64,000 nucleotides of DNA, from contig NC_134428.1 in assembly GCF_030867145.1 (NCBI RefSeq), positions 22,609,537 through 22,673,536 on the forward strand, read 5' to 3'. The position numbers and the translations under genes were made by a program. Shown here piece after piece: positions 1 through 12,604 of this stretch (the stretch's first letter is position 1; each line of letters opens with the position of its first letter). The notes under the pieces are model-generated. The model saw only the letters and a list, made by a program, of their open reading frames with translations. It was not told the origin of the DNA and did not search any database. The DNA comes from Opisthocomus hoazin. Its lineage: Eukaryota; Chordata; Aves; Opisthocomiformes; Opisthocomidae.

Positions 1-3000
1 GCTGTCCCCTCAGTCACCACACAGCTCTAGCTCTGCTCCTGCCAAAGCCACAGCTACTGCATTGGCTTTGTACCCTTGCAGCCAAGCACCAACTTAGGTC
101 ACAACTGACATGAGTTTAGCAGGCCTCAGCACGTCCTTCCATGGGTATTTCTTTACATGCTTGGAAACACCATGGAAGCTGCAAGGAGATGCCAATTTGA
201 CGTAGCAAAAGGATGCTGCACAGCAGGGGTAGTGTGCCCTGCCGGAACGGGGGAAGCTGGAACTTCAGACTTCCGATTTTCAGGATACAAGGTGAAGGGT
301 TTTTTTGGCCTTCTACATAAATAAAGACTTTCAAGGAAAAAGTAATCCCTGTGGAGACTTTAACCTCTCCCACAAGGAAGGAACCTTCTATCAGCAAGAA
401 AACTCACATGGTGGGAAAAAAACATGTCCTTTTCTGCTCAGCAGCAAATGTTTCCACCCGCTCCTGGATGCTGAGCCACAGTTTCTCTGCAGCAGGAGGC
501 TCGAGAGGCACGAGGGGAATATCTGCATTTCTCCCCAATCAGTCACTGGAACGAGCATTATCGCTGGAACAATGGGTTCAGCCCAGGCCCGCCTTGCCAG
601 GGCCGCTCCGCTGCAGCGCTCCCGGATTTATTTTTGTCTGGGCTTGGAGCGGGATGCGGAGATCAGGTGACGGTGCCCGAGGAGCGCTTGGCATCGCCTG
701 TCCTGCCGCCGTGTGCGCACATGTCCACAGGAGTAACGAGCAGGCCAGGGATGATGGAGCGGGGCTCAGCAGGCAGGGTGGCCGCATGCTGGTTACTGGA
801 TCTTCTTCCCTTGACTGAGCCCACTCTGGCGACCAGCTCGTGGGAGAAGGGGTGCTCTCTCACACTGCGGGGACCACTGATGCTCCCACTTGCCCTGGCT
901 GATAGCTTTGCAACTCGGTCTAGGGAATCAAAACCAGTGCCTGTGCTGTGGCACTGGGATTAGGACCTGAAACCAGTTTCTGATGGAATTGTGTCATGGG
1001 TGTTGAGGCAGGTGACCAAGGAGACATGCAAAGGACTGTGGCAGAGCTGGGGAATCCCAGCTTGCCAAGAACCAGTGCAATGTCTCCACCACCGAACTTG
1101 CCTCCTTTCCATGTGGTTTCCATACTGGGTTGTGTTTGAGCAGTGACTGAGAACGCAGTTCGTTCCCAGTGCCACCATGCTGTCCCAGAAGAGCAGTCAG
1201 CCTGGCAGGTGTGGCTGGGATAAACTTTGAGTTGGCTCGTTTGGCAAGGTGTCCAAATCCGAACAATCTTGGACACAACAATAAATACTGGGAGTCCCTG
1301 GGGCACATTAAGGAAACCTGAGCTTCTTGGTGACTCCAGCAAGCACTGGCACACAGGGACTTGGGGCAGAAGCTGGGTTCATGGTCCTGCCCAGTCTGAG
1401 GGATGCTGGGGTGGGGTTTTTCCTCCCTGCTCCCTCTTGGTGCCACGGGGATGTGGAGCATTCCCAGTGCACAGTGGTCAGCTGTGCAGAGCAGGATGGG
1501 AACGAGCATTCGAAGCTGAACCTCCCAACCTTGGCTATAAATCAACCCAAAATCTAGGTCATGCCAGCCCTGGACAGTGACAAGTTCAGAGTCATCTGCG
1601 AGGATGAACCAATCCCAGACTGGCCACTGAGTGGGGTATTTTGGAGCCTCCCTCACCCCCCAGACATCTACTTCCAAAAGGATCCAGTGAAGCTTCTACA
1701 GCAAGGAGCCAACCTCAGGCTGTGGCATCCGTGATGCTCTAAGTGAAAACATCTCCCAGCAATATGTCTTGGGCTGTTCTCCAGAAGCGACGTGAAGGTA
1801 CCCGTGGGGGTTCAGGGGTACCCCACTGGCTGCCAGCATCCTTGGCCACGCAGGGACACCTCACACACAAAAAACCATCTCAGCTCCATCCCCAGCCTCA
1901 GCAGAGCCCGTTCTTGGAGGCGAGTGTGGCCACTGTCGGCAGGTTCACCCCCTGCTTTCTCCATCAGCTGGAAACAGTCTGCATCACTGGAGGTTTTTAT
2001 TTCCCAGCGGGCTGTGAATAGAGAGGAGCCTGGAGTTAATCAAAGTCTGGGGAGTGAACAGGAGCAGCCATGGCCAGAGAAAGCTCAGCACAGGTTTCTG
2101 TGCAGGAGAAGGGGCAGAACTCCACTGAGGTCTGGGGAGACAGGGCCTAGGGAGGATCAGGTGTTTGTTCAGCGAGCAGCACCACAGGAACATGCGGAAA
2201 AAGACCTTAATTTTTCAGGTGTGGGATGAGGAGAGGGACCAGGGTGCTGTGCCACAGCTGGGGGTCCAGGCAGAGCCAGAGGCATGTGTAGCATCACTTG
2301 ATGCACACGAGCGGCCCAGAGCCCTGTCCTGTGACTCGATGAATGGGTCCAGCCTGACCTCAAAGGGAGTCAAGTGCTCTGTGGCAGAGGCTGGGGCTCA
2401 CCCTGATCCATGGGGGTAATCAAGCTGCGGTCCATGAGCAGCGCTCTGCGAATGTCATCCTCCATGGGTCAGGTCATCCTGCGAAGAATCCTCTTTTATA
2501 AAAATCTCGGCACATGATGTGAAAGTGGAAGGAGCCTACTCTGCCCCAGCAGGTCATTTCAGGCTTGGCTGAGCTTCTTTCCTCTTGAGGGGATGCTTGC
2601 CAGCATCTCGGAAATGGCACCGGTGGGATCTGCAGCCCAGGCACAGCACTGTCAGTTGAGGACCTGCTCTCTGCATCTCGGAGCAGCAAACCCCTGTTGC
2701 AGCAGGAGGATGAGGATGGACAGAGCGGGAGCAGCTCCCTCTGCCAGTCCTCGCCGAGCAGGAGGCAGCGGTACCCGCTCCCATGTTGGGAGCTCGTGAC
2801 TGACTTCTCATGTGCAGCAGGGACACGGTGACAATCCTGGCCTTGCCTGCTGCTGCCTGCGGTTTCTGTGTTTCGCTGCCATGTGTGCAACAGATGATTT
2901 GTGTTTGATGCTGTGCCTCCGGGGGATGCTCCATGGCTTGTGGCATTTGGAAATCTGTGGACCCCTATGGCTACAGTTGCACTGAGTCTAACACGGCTCC

Positions 3001-3162
3001 AAGGGACTGACCCTGCCAGTGCCTCCCAGCTGCGTTTCCTTGGGTTGCTGTGTTTGGATATCTCTGATGTGGAGATCAAAGAGCTTGTTTTCATCCACCG
3101 GGCTGAAAACACCCAGTGGAAGGGATGCAGGCACAAAGTACCATCCTCCTCTGCACTCTCAG
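1..3162. other. Anonymous sequence, no gene recognised
   Basis: Moderately GC-rich unique sequence. The open frames found on both strands are Ser/Pro/Arg/Gln-rich and overlap one another. None has a recognisable domain, and no transposon or RNA gene was seen. Confidence 0.6.
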
Positions 3163-3338
3163 CATCACCCTTACGTTGCAATGTGGAGAAAGGACCCAAA
3201 CACACACAGAGAAGTAAAACTGTGGCTATCACCCATCAGTCTTCCCGTGGGGAAGATTACCGGTCTGCTCTGCTGGATGACATTCTGCGGACATTGAGCC
3301 CACAGGAGCTGGCTGCGTTGCATGAGAGGAGCATCCAG
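3163..3338 (+). other. Candidate coding exon of an unrecognised gene
   Basis: A 176-base segment is bounded by a good acceptor (a pyrimidine-rich run ending CTCTCAG at 3162) and a donor CCAG|GTAGGA. After two leading bases it reads 58 codons without a stop. The second half looks protein-like: an acidic and basic amphipathic stretch containing EDYRSALLDDILRTLSPQEL, unlike the low-complexity Pro/Ser/Arg frames around it. Phase would be 1 at the 5' end and 0 at the 3' end. I do not recognise the family and found no convincing partner exons nearby. A plus-strand AATAAA at 5090-5095 could end such a transcript. A chance frame remains possible. Confidence 0.3.
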
Positions 3339-6091
3339 GTAGGATTTGTAGTGGGGGTCTAACGCACATTCTGGTCGATGGACTGTCACGGCTGAGGCAA
3401 CGTGTCCTTCTGGGCTGATTAGGGAAAGTATCAGGGACCTTGCAGCCTAACACTATAAAGCAGCCAAGACTGACAGGCCAGAGCTTCTCCTCTCACTCTG
3501 CTGGTGCTCCACTAATTGCAGCTTTCCCTGATTAAAAGGCAGTGATGTGGGCAAGCCCCAGGCAGAAGCTGGGTGGCAGAGAAGGATGGGGTCATCCCTG
3601 GAGCATGGCACGCTCCCTGCTGAGCCATGTTTGGGCACTGCAGAGGACCCAGGCGTCCAGGAGAGTCCTCAAAAGGAGGAATGAAACCAGAGCCAACTTT
3701 GCCAGAGACACGGGGCAGCCAAGGGGTGCTCCGGCCCTGAGCTGTTGCTCTGAGCTGGAGTCAGAAATGCTCTTTCCAGGTAACAATGGTGAGTTCCTGC
3801 TAAGCACACAGCTCTGGGAGCTGGGGTCCTGCAGCAGAGGTAGCAAAACCCCCGACAGACTTGTGTGAGGTGGCAATGCTCTGCCTCTCCCAGAAGGAAC
3901 AGAAGGACCAGCGCACTGCCAGGTACTTAAAATACTACAAAGTAAAAGCTGGGTGGTCTTTAGAAGTGCAGATTCCTCTTGGCTTGTTGGTTGCTCAGCT
4001 AACAGCTCTTTCTCCTTCCTTATCTCCATGTGAGGACAACTCATTGTTCAGGTATGTCTTCCCATGGGATAATAATTTCTCACAGCAAACTCACCCTGAG
4101 CGAAGCCAGGAGGATCATCCAGATGCCAGCACAAAGGTGTAATGTGACTGCAGGGTGATTTTATAAGAAGTGCTTGTGCTCTTACTGCATCAATACAAAT
4201 TCACAGACAACAGTGAATTTTCGCCCCAGACACATCTTCTACTCAAGCACGTGTCCTGCTCTCTCAGGTTGGGGCAAATAACATGATTTAGACTTTTTCA
4301 CACCCATACATGTCCTGTTTTGAAATCCATGGGGAAAGGGGGTGTTGATATATCAGGAAGGATGTCAGTGATGGGTGTGATAGATGATGCTTTTGTCTCC
4401 TGGAGAAGCCGGAGATGGGAATAGAACCAGCAGCTTATAGCTCCTTAGAGGCTGCTGGAATGAGGTCTTGGGAGAGGGCTGATGGTTTGGGAGAGGGTGA
4501 CCTGCATGGCAGCTGCTGCGCTGGGACAGGGCAGGGAGGGTCTGAAAGTGGCAGGACAGGCTGGTCTCTCTGCTGGCATGGGTGTCTCTGGGAGAGCAGG
4601 CTGTGGAGAGTGGCTCGAAGCCCTCAGCGTGGTTGCATCTCCCTAGGAATATGGGGAGGTTCACGCACAGCTCCTCTCCCTGGCCCACAGCCGGGGAGGG
4701 CTTGCAGGTGGAAAGCTTGTGGCTTGGGCTGGTTGCTCCCATTACAGGCTGTCAGACATCACCCTCATCTTCCAGAGCCTCCAGTAAAGTTTTGGGATGT
4801 CTTGGAGGGGAGCTGGTACTGGAAGCCCTCCTCCTTCACCGGGTTTCCAGGCAGCCGGCCATGCCCGGTTATCCCCACCATGGTGTGGGGCAATGCAATA
4901 AACCCCAGCACCAGTCCCTGCTCTCCTGTCCCCGCACAGCATCCTCCAAGTCACCGCATCGTGCGCGGCTTCCCTGTCCCAGTGGGACCTCGCTACCGCC
5001 GGACAGGCCTCCGTGCCATCCCACCACAGCGAATGTCCCAGCGGAGAGGGTTTTTCTTGCTGAAAAGCTGCTTAGCAGCTTATGGAAACAATAAAAGTAG
5101 TATTATCTTCAATGGCGAGGCAGATGGTTTGGATGATTGGTTTGACTTTTAAGCTGGATTTGAGCTACGGATATTCCGATTTTTAACAATTTTTGGCTGG
5201 TCAGACTCCGGCGGCGTAATCCCCAGATTCCCACTCCCCATAAATCCAGCCCTCCTGCACCAGGAGCTGCGGATGGAGACCTGCCCTGGGTGGGGGGGCA
5301 TGCAGAGACCTGCATGGGGGGGGCACCCAGGCACCCACCGCCTTGGCTGGCAACTCCCAGACCCCGCTGCCACCGCAGCCTTGCCACCCCAACCTTGCGG
5401 GGACGATACCCCTCTCTGCTCTCGGCCAGCGTGGGCGGCAGCGCTCGGCAAATCCATCGCTGGCAGGAGCCCAGGCCTGAGCTTGTCCCCCCCCACACAT
5501 TGTCTTTTTAAAAGGGATTTATTTAGTCTTTCTCCCAATTATCAGGAGCTGCGGACTTCCCCCTGCCATCTGAGCGCAGTTACCAGCCCGCAGCGCTCCT
5601 CCTGCCGACGCCGGGTGCCTGTTCTTGCCGTCACCCACGCACCCGGTATCATTATGGTGCTGCCGTATGGACCCCGCAGCGGACGACGTCTCGCTCGCCG
5701 GGGCACGGCCGGGGACCTTCTCCATGCCTCCCACCATGCAGGACCCTCCCCAGGGCACGGGGATCTGCCTTGCTCCAGGGCTTGCCAGCAGCCTTCGAAG
5801 CCTCTTGGGGTTCCCCATGTGTTTGGCCTGACGAAAGGAAAAGAAGGGATTCGGGGATGAAATCCAGGTTCAGCCGCACTGGGGTTGGGGAAGGCTCCTC
5901 CGGCGGGCAGCTCCAGCCAAATAACAGCCATCCCTGGGGGGTTCAAGGTTAGCTCTGGTGCCGAGGGATGTGCAGCACCCACCCAGGCAAGGAGCAGGGT
6001 CTCAAGTTATTAATTACCCAGCCCAAACCCCCCGGCTGCCCCACACGAGAGAAGCCATCACACCCAGTGCATCCTTCGTATTAGAACTGGT
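3339..6091. other. Anonymous sequence 3' of the candidate exon
   Basis: No recognised gene. There is a plus-strand AATAAA at 5090-5095 and short exon-like AG...GT pairs (for example around 4030-4051), but no frame convincing enough to annotate. GC rises to the right of 5200. Confidence 0.55.
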
Positions 6092-6097
6092 TTTATT
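6092..6097 (-). terminator. Isolated minus-strand poly(A) signal candidate
   Basis: AATAAA on the minus strand, preceded in that sense by 150 bases of AT-moderate, UTR-like sequence (6100-6240) inside GC-rich surroundings. It could be a very distal KCNJ12 end (a 9-kb UTR) or the end of an unrelated transcript. The sequence alone cannot decide. Confidence 0.2.
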
Positions 6098-9000
6098 TAG
6101 CAAATCTCCAGAGCATTAAAATAAAACTCCCGTAAAACAAGGGTCATCTTTGTGTTTACACTGAAGTTGTAAACTGAGCAAAAGAGGAAGACTTCTACAG
6201 AGGTCAAAGGTCACCCGAAACATCCCTTTAAGAGAAATAACATCTGTTCTCTGTTCCGATCGCGAGCTTCGGTGCTGGTTGGCAGTCACCAGCGAAGCAG
6301 AGAGTGCGGGAGGGAGGGAGGGAGGGAGTGATGGGGGTGAAGGATGCGGGGAGGCTCCGTGCAGTTCGGTTCAGTCCTGCAACTAGGCAAAATAACTTCC
6401 CTGCTGCACCCAGTTCAGGAAACACCGGGAGAAAAAAAACCTGTTTTAAGGAATGGGGGTGGTTTGGGGTCTGTTTGGAAGCGGCAGCGCAGAGGCTGCA
6501 GGAAGGCAAACCTGGAAAGGGCGAGCTGTGGCTGAGCACCCGCGGGTGCTGGGGGGGAAAAAGCAGCTGCTGGCAGCGGGGTGCAAAGCTGTTTCTTGCC
6601 GGCTGCCCACTGGGCAGCCGGGACGGCGAGCGGGGCCGTGCCCCTGCGGCTGCGGTGGCTGCCAGCTCAGTGCCCGATCCCCGGCAGCCTTTCCCCCGCC
6701 AGCTCCCGTGGGTCCCGGCAAAGCGCTTGCCGGAGCTGCCAGGCTTATCTTTAGCTCTGTTCCCTCCCTCGCCCCCGCGCCCACCCCCTCGCCGCTCACC
6801 GCATCCCCGGCCCCCACCAAAACACGCCGTTATATAAACGCTCGCAGCAACCATCTGGGGCTGAGTCAGCCACGAACCCAAACGGACAGCCAGCCCGTGA
6901 GGCGGGGATGCCAGCCCCCGGGGAACAGCCTTTTGGGGTCACCTCCCCTCTGTCACCGTCCCTGATGCCCCGCACCCTCACCCAGACCCCGCACGGGTGC
7001 TGCAGCCTGGTGAGCTGGAAGGGGACAGCAGGAAGTGTCCCAGCCTGAGGGAAAGACGCGATGCTTGGGGTCATCAGGTGGTGCTGGTAAAGAGGGGAAG
7101 GCTTAATTACACCCTAATGAGGTATTGCCTAAATAAATGTGCTGTAGGGGCAGAGGAGGGGAAGCATCCACCGGCTGGGGAAGGGGTGTTGGTCTGCCAG
7201 CTTGGACACGTCTCTTCTTCCCTCTTCATCCACAACCCCGATATCCCATCGGAAACCCTTCTGCACGTCTTCCCTTAGAGCAGCACCTCCGTGCCCAGTT
7301 TGACTCCAGATTTGTTCATTTGGGGGTTTTGTTTCCCCGAAAGCTGGGGTCAGGACGGGGGTCTCCTTCACCTCCTTTAAATCTCAGTTTTTCTCCAGGA
7401 GCAGCGTCGTGGCGAGCGTTTGTGACCTGAACTTCGCGGCATTGTGCTGATTCACGGCGGCTTGTCACCGAAACTGCCTAAAACCGACAGAAAAAGGGAC
7501 GCTGACTCATGCGTTTGCCTTCCCAAGCGGGGAGAAATGTGAAAGGTGAACAAAGTACTTAATGGGTGATAATTACGTTCAGTGCTGAAAAATTCAATCC
7601 ATATTAATAAGCTGGCGTGTTAGTACTAATAGAGGCCTTTTACAATTTAAAAAATAATAGTATTTAAGGTTTTTAACCTTGACAGTGACCTTTTAACAAC
7701 AAGTGCAAGGAAACCCCTAATTTTGTCCCACTCACACCTATAAATCTGTGTTAAGGAGAAACTCCAGCTACTGCCTTCCCCATCTCCTAGCACGATGCTG
7801 GGGGACGGTTCCCCGGCACTGTCCCGCTAAACAGCGGGATGAAACCTGGCATGGGATGGGGTGGGATGCGGCATGAGGCTCCGGAGAGCCAGCCCCTCAG
7901 TGGGAGAGTTCTCGGCGTTGCCTTTCAGGGCAGGCGGAGGGGGAGAATGGAGTCGGAGAGGGTCCACCTTAACGCAGGATGAAAAAGCAAACTGCCGGCA
8001 GGAGAGCAGAGATGCTGCTCCGTTACTATGGTTACCCCCAGAGACAACCGAGCATCCCTGGGTATTGCCCTGCGGTACCCGAGCTGCACCCAGCCGCCCG
8101 GGATGGCACTGGGGCAATTCGGGTGGGCAAGGGAACGAATTTGGAGGGGTTTGTCGGGTCTGAGCTTCTCGAAGCAGCCAGGAGGGAGGATGCAGCCGGG
8201 CTGGGTGGAGGAGCAGCATCTGCAGTGGGGCCAGGGCAAGGTTCCTGCCTCCGCCCCTCTGAAATGTGGTGCCTTAGCCCGGCTGGGGAGGGTTTGTTGG
8301 GACTCAGACCAACGTGGCACCTTCCTTGCCTGGCACCGTGCTTCTGGCCGGAGAGCAAGCCCTGCGCCGGCGCACGCAGTCGGGACGCACAGCTCAGTGT
8401 GCAAACCCACACCGGCTCCATCCCGGTGGGAATCCAGGCTCGTGGTCCCTCTGCCCACTCCATGCCCAGTTCAGAGAGGTCAGCGCACCCCAATTTTGGT
8501 GCTGGTGTGTTTGAGCCAAACCCATCCAAGCCGATGAATAGTCGCCCTGCTTTTGGGGAGGCCACACAGCTCTGCAGGGCACGGAGAGCCGCCCTGGTAC
8601 CCTGAAGCCAAAGGGAAAGAGGCAGGAGGGTGGTCAGCGAGGGCTGGTGCAATGTTGACTTTAGAGAGGGCTTGAGCATTTAAAGACATCTTGAGTATTA
8701 AAAGTGGAGGGTGCCAGCTCAGAAACAGCCCCAGCCTCGCCTAGCATCCCTGCTGAAAACACCCTGGCCGTGCCTGCAAGGTGTAAAGCAAGGTCCTTCC
8801 CCGCAGAAGCAGCTGCTGCCTTGCCCATCCCTGCTGCTCCCGGCCACCATGGCCACCCTTTAATTTAGCTCTAACCCCTGAAGATGAGGATGGTTGGAGT
8901 GGAAGTCAAGAAAGGACCGCAAGTCCTGGTAGCACGTTGCCTGTGGTGCCCGTGCCAGCTCGGCTCCCTGGGGATGCCTGCTACAAGCAGCCACCGAGGG

Positions 9001-9294
9001 AGGAATTCTGGAGGCAGTGGAAACCATCCCCAGGGAGCTGCCGGCTCCTGAATCATTAAATGCTTCCACAAATGAAGCGATGGGTTTTGCAGTGCAAGCT
9101 GCTGCGCGAGGGGTCACTGCCACACGGCAAAGCAAATCCCGAGAGCGGAGGCACAAGAGCTGTGGAAGCTGCTGCACCGGCCGGTGCTCGTCCCCAGGAG
9201 GGATGCTGGCAGGGCCCCACGCGAGCGTACCCCGCGCCCTCCCTGGCATTTTCCTCTCCAAGACCCAGCCCACGTTTTGGAGGAGAGAAGGGAG
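6098..9294. other. Anonymous sequence with an AT-rich island at 7540-7770
   Basis: It contains the candidate TATA promoter (6830). It also has an AT-rich island (7540-7770) with TAATTA/ATTAATAA-type homeodomain motifs and the near-palindrome AAGGTTTTTAACCTT at about 7667-7681. The rest is GC-rich unique sequence without a recognised gene. Confidence 0.5.
6829..6870 (+). promoter_or_regulatory. Candidate TATA-box promoter with AP-1 type site
   Basis: TTATATAAACG at about 6830-6840 follows a GC- and CACCC-rich stretch with a TTATCT (GATA-type) motif at about 6746. GGCTGAGTCAGCC (an AP-1/MAF-like site) follows about 25 bases downstream. The arrangement resembles a TATA promoter reading to the right, but no gene was recognised downstream. 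Confidence 0.25.
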
Positions 9295-9665
9295 GTTTCT
9301 CCCACCTCACCTCCTGCCTGCCTGTAACAGGCCATTACCTTCCCCAGTAACCCTCGCTCCTCTCCTCAGCAAGAGAAAAGCTTCCAGAAAAGCATCTGGT
9401 CCAGATTTAAAGGCATTAAGAGACAGAGATTGGTAGCTTGTTCTAATAGCTAATCATTATTAAAAGATCGCTCCTTATTTCCAGGATAGATTCGTCTGGC
9501 TTCAGCTTCCAGGAAGAGCTGGTTATTATGCCTTTCCCTGGTAGATTAAGTTACCTTTTGTACCAGTGCATTCTTCCCGTGACAAATGCTGTAGTCAAGT
9601 CACCTCTCAGTCTCTCCCTTTGATAAATTAAATGAGCTGCGCTCTTAAATCATGCTTCGCCCCGG
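9295..9665 (-). mobile_element. Ancient CR1 LINE 3' fragment
   Basis: Read on the minus strand, the segment follows the end of a CR1 reverse-transcriptase frame and its 3' UTR: a stretch resembling the SLxxRRLRGDL region, then GAATCTATCCTGG-type sequence, then a tail resembling the ATGGCCTG...CAGGAGGTCAG part seen in old reptile and bird CR1 subfamilies. It lacks any young CR1 3' microsatellite and carries several small indels, so it is an old, inactive copy. The match was made from memory of the family. The ends are approximate. Confidence 0.65.
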
Positions 9666-10654
9666 CCCTATCTTTGGTGATTAGAGTGAGTGGCTGGCAG
9701 TGATTTTTTTTTAATGAGTAAAAAAGCTCCCTTATGGGGGAAGTGATGGAACTGATGGGACCCAACTCACCATTACTGGTGGGTGGAAGGTACCGGTCAC
9801 CAGTCACCCGATCCGGATTCAGACCCGTGACCAGCCTAACAAAATGCTGATGCATAATTTCTCCAGGTTATCTTGGTACACAAACCCCATTCCCTGCAGC
9901 GGCCAGGAGCAAAAACCAGGAGGCAAATCCAGAATGGCGAATCCAGGGGCTCCATGTCCACCAGGCCATTAACCTCTCCGTAAATAGCATCCCACGGACT
10001 TGCTCTGCTTTCCTTCGGCCGTGACGTACCATTAAAGACATTTAAACTGTCACTTGGCCGTGGCACATTGTCCCCTGAGGTCCCCGGAGGAGGCGATGCC
10101 TGTAGGAAATAGATCCTCGTGGAGCCCAAGGGCGACCAAGGTTGCCCTAGGAAGATTTGTTGGGTCAGTCTCGGGTGACTGGGCTCTTTCTGCCTGGGCT
10201 CCAGACGCGTTTTCCCATCTCCGGGCTCCCCGCATGGCTGAGCCGCTGCGATCCGGTCCCCTGGCGAAAGCCCATCGGGGCGGTGCAGCAGAGCAAACGC
10301 TGCCCACACGCGGGGCTGCGCAGGGAGGGGGGACCCTGCAGCCCCCTGTCCCGCCAAGCATCCATGCAGCCCCTTCCCGGGTGGAGAGGAAAAACAATCC
10401 TCTCCTGCAGGATAACAAGGAAAACTCAGATTTGGGGTTTCTGCTCCTACCTAGAGGCAGCAGGACGGACATTTGCTAAAAGGCTCCTAAAAACCATCTG
10501 TGTTTGTCCCGCCAGCCCCCAGTCTCGCTTGAAGTTTGCTGCACAGAGATATCATATGTGTGACAACCGACAGCCTCGAAACCACGGCTGAAGTTTGCTG
10601 CAGGCAGACACTTCCCTGTGATCTTTAAAATACACAGCATGACGCGAGGTATTT
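9666..10654. other. Anonymous spacer between the CR1 fragment and the KCNJ12 3' end
   Basis: Unique sequence. The open frames on both strands (for example 10050-10590) overlap and lack domain features. Nothing else seen. Confidence 0.55.
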
Positions 10655-10672
10655 TAAATAGATCAAAATACA

Positions 10673-10678
10673 TTTATT
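10673..10678 (-). terminator. KCNJ12: Distal poly(A) signal candidate of KCNJ12
   Basis: AATAAA on the minus strand, at the end of a roughly 200-base AT-rich block that looks like a terminal 3' UTR. A Pumilio-type element lies about 130 bases upstream in the transcript. Cleavage is expected near 10650-10660. Confidence 0.45.
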
Positions 10679-12604
10679 ACATATTTATATTATTTTCTCT
10701 AGTCTATTTATATCTTTTGGAGACTCTTATATATAATATATATAATATATTTAAAATAACATAAAATTGGCCAGTTTTTGTCATCTGAAATACATTTTAC
10801 AAATATATATATACATTGTCACATATATCTCAAATATATGTGCAATGAGACAGAAACACCGGAGGTGGAAAAGGTACAGATACTTTCATTGCATCCATCA
10901 GCTTCCCTGTCACTGCACGTCACCACTGCCCCAGCGAATGGACTCGGCCTTTTACTCCCTGGGAAACCAGTGCTCCCAGTTGCCGACCTGCCCATGTGAA
11001 CTGGTACCGGGTCTCGGTCCCCGAACCGCCTGGGGCCAAGCCTGGGGGAGCACCGGGGTGCGTTTTGGGGGGGGATGGAGGAAGGGAGGGGGCAGTGGGA
11101 CAATGTGCACAGCTGGCGGGCGCCGGGGCTCAGCGAGGTGACGGGTGGCATCGGGTCGGGCACCGCCCCATGTCCCTTCCCTGCTCCTAACGCGGCCGGA
11201 CCCTGCCCTGCGCCACCCCCCCGTGGCAGCATCCCTGAATTGGGGGGGTGGGAGAGCAGGATCCAGCCAGAGCTGCCACACACTCATTTCAGCGTGCAAG
11301 AAATGGGGGGGGGACACACACACAGAGGGGACTCTTTTGGTTGTCAGCACGAGAAGAAAGGAAAGAGCAAGAAGGTTTAAAAATAAACGTATTTGTTCTG
11401 CCTTATTAAAGATAGAAAAGGTGGCTCTGAATTCATCTCCTACAAAAGGTTTGAAGGTCAAGCAGGCACCGAATCGCAAAAGGTTAAGCGCTAAGTGATT
11501 GTCCCAGCCCTAAAAGACTAAGTGCACGAAATTCGGTTACGAGAAGCTAAGGCTCGTCCCGACGGCTCCCGGCCCCGGGGACCCAGCGGTCACGCCTTTC
11601 GGGGCAGAGGATGCTCTTTCCAGCCGGTGGTTTTGGGGCGCAGGGATGCGACCGCTTTCTGCTCGCACCGGTGCATCTTTCCGGGGTGAAGCCGAGTGGA
11701 AGCAGCAGCGGGTCCGGCTCCCGGTCCCCAGCCAGGGCAATCGCTGCGGGATGCTGGCCAAGAGGATTAGCGGCTCCTTCCTTTCTCAGACTCCCGCCGT
11801 CCTCCGAGGATCAAGTGTAACGCTGGAGCTAACTCCGCGAACGGAGCGGCCTCAGCTCGGAGGAAATGGCCGGCGGCTGTTTCGAGGGGACATGTCCCCT
11901 CGCTCAGCTCCGAGCCCCTTCCCGCCAGGATCCCGCTCCGTCCCTGCCGTGACCGACACCAAAACCCGCATTCCTGGGCATTCCCAGCCCCCCCGGGGAA
12001 CCCGAGTGCTGAACCAACACCACTTCTTGCCTTTTTTTCACCTGTTTTTTCTTCCTTTCTTTCTTTCCCCCCCTTTCTTTGACAATCCACGTGATTAACA
12101 CTACCGCTGGGCAGCCCTCCCAACGCTCCCTGATGGTAGGAAAAAAGACCAGTAGCTCTGAGCACTCACAGGTAGGCAAAAATAATATTTATACGCTATG
12201 TACCAGCGTGGTCCATGGCCAGGACGAGGACTATACAGTATATATACGACGACTCGCCAGGGCTAGAGCCTCACTAGTGGGGTTCGGGGAAGGGGGTGCG
12301 TGAGTGGGGGCTGGGGAGGGCCCGAACCCCTCCTTGCCGTGCTGGCTGTGGGCGCTCCCCAGCCCGGTTCGCATCCTCCTATGCAGCAATTTTAAAATAC
12401 ATCTGTATATATTATTCTATTCTCCCAGGTAACACTGTACAGTCATAGAAGGTTCTTTAAAAGGAATAATTTACTTAAAGACATCTCTATTTCTTTTTTG
12501 TTTTTATACAAATATTTACTGTGAGAGATATATATATTTATAAAGAAATTAACCCTCTGAGAACCCTACAGCAGCAAGATGTGCACCTTTTTTAATAATT
12601 ATTA

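Noticed and set aside
2474..3232. 252-residue minus-strand frame
   Set aside because: Ser/Cys/Arg-rich chance composition with no domain, and it overlaps the better-bounded plus-strand candidate exon.
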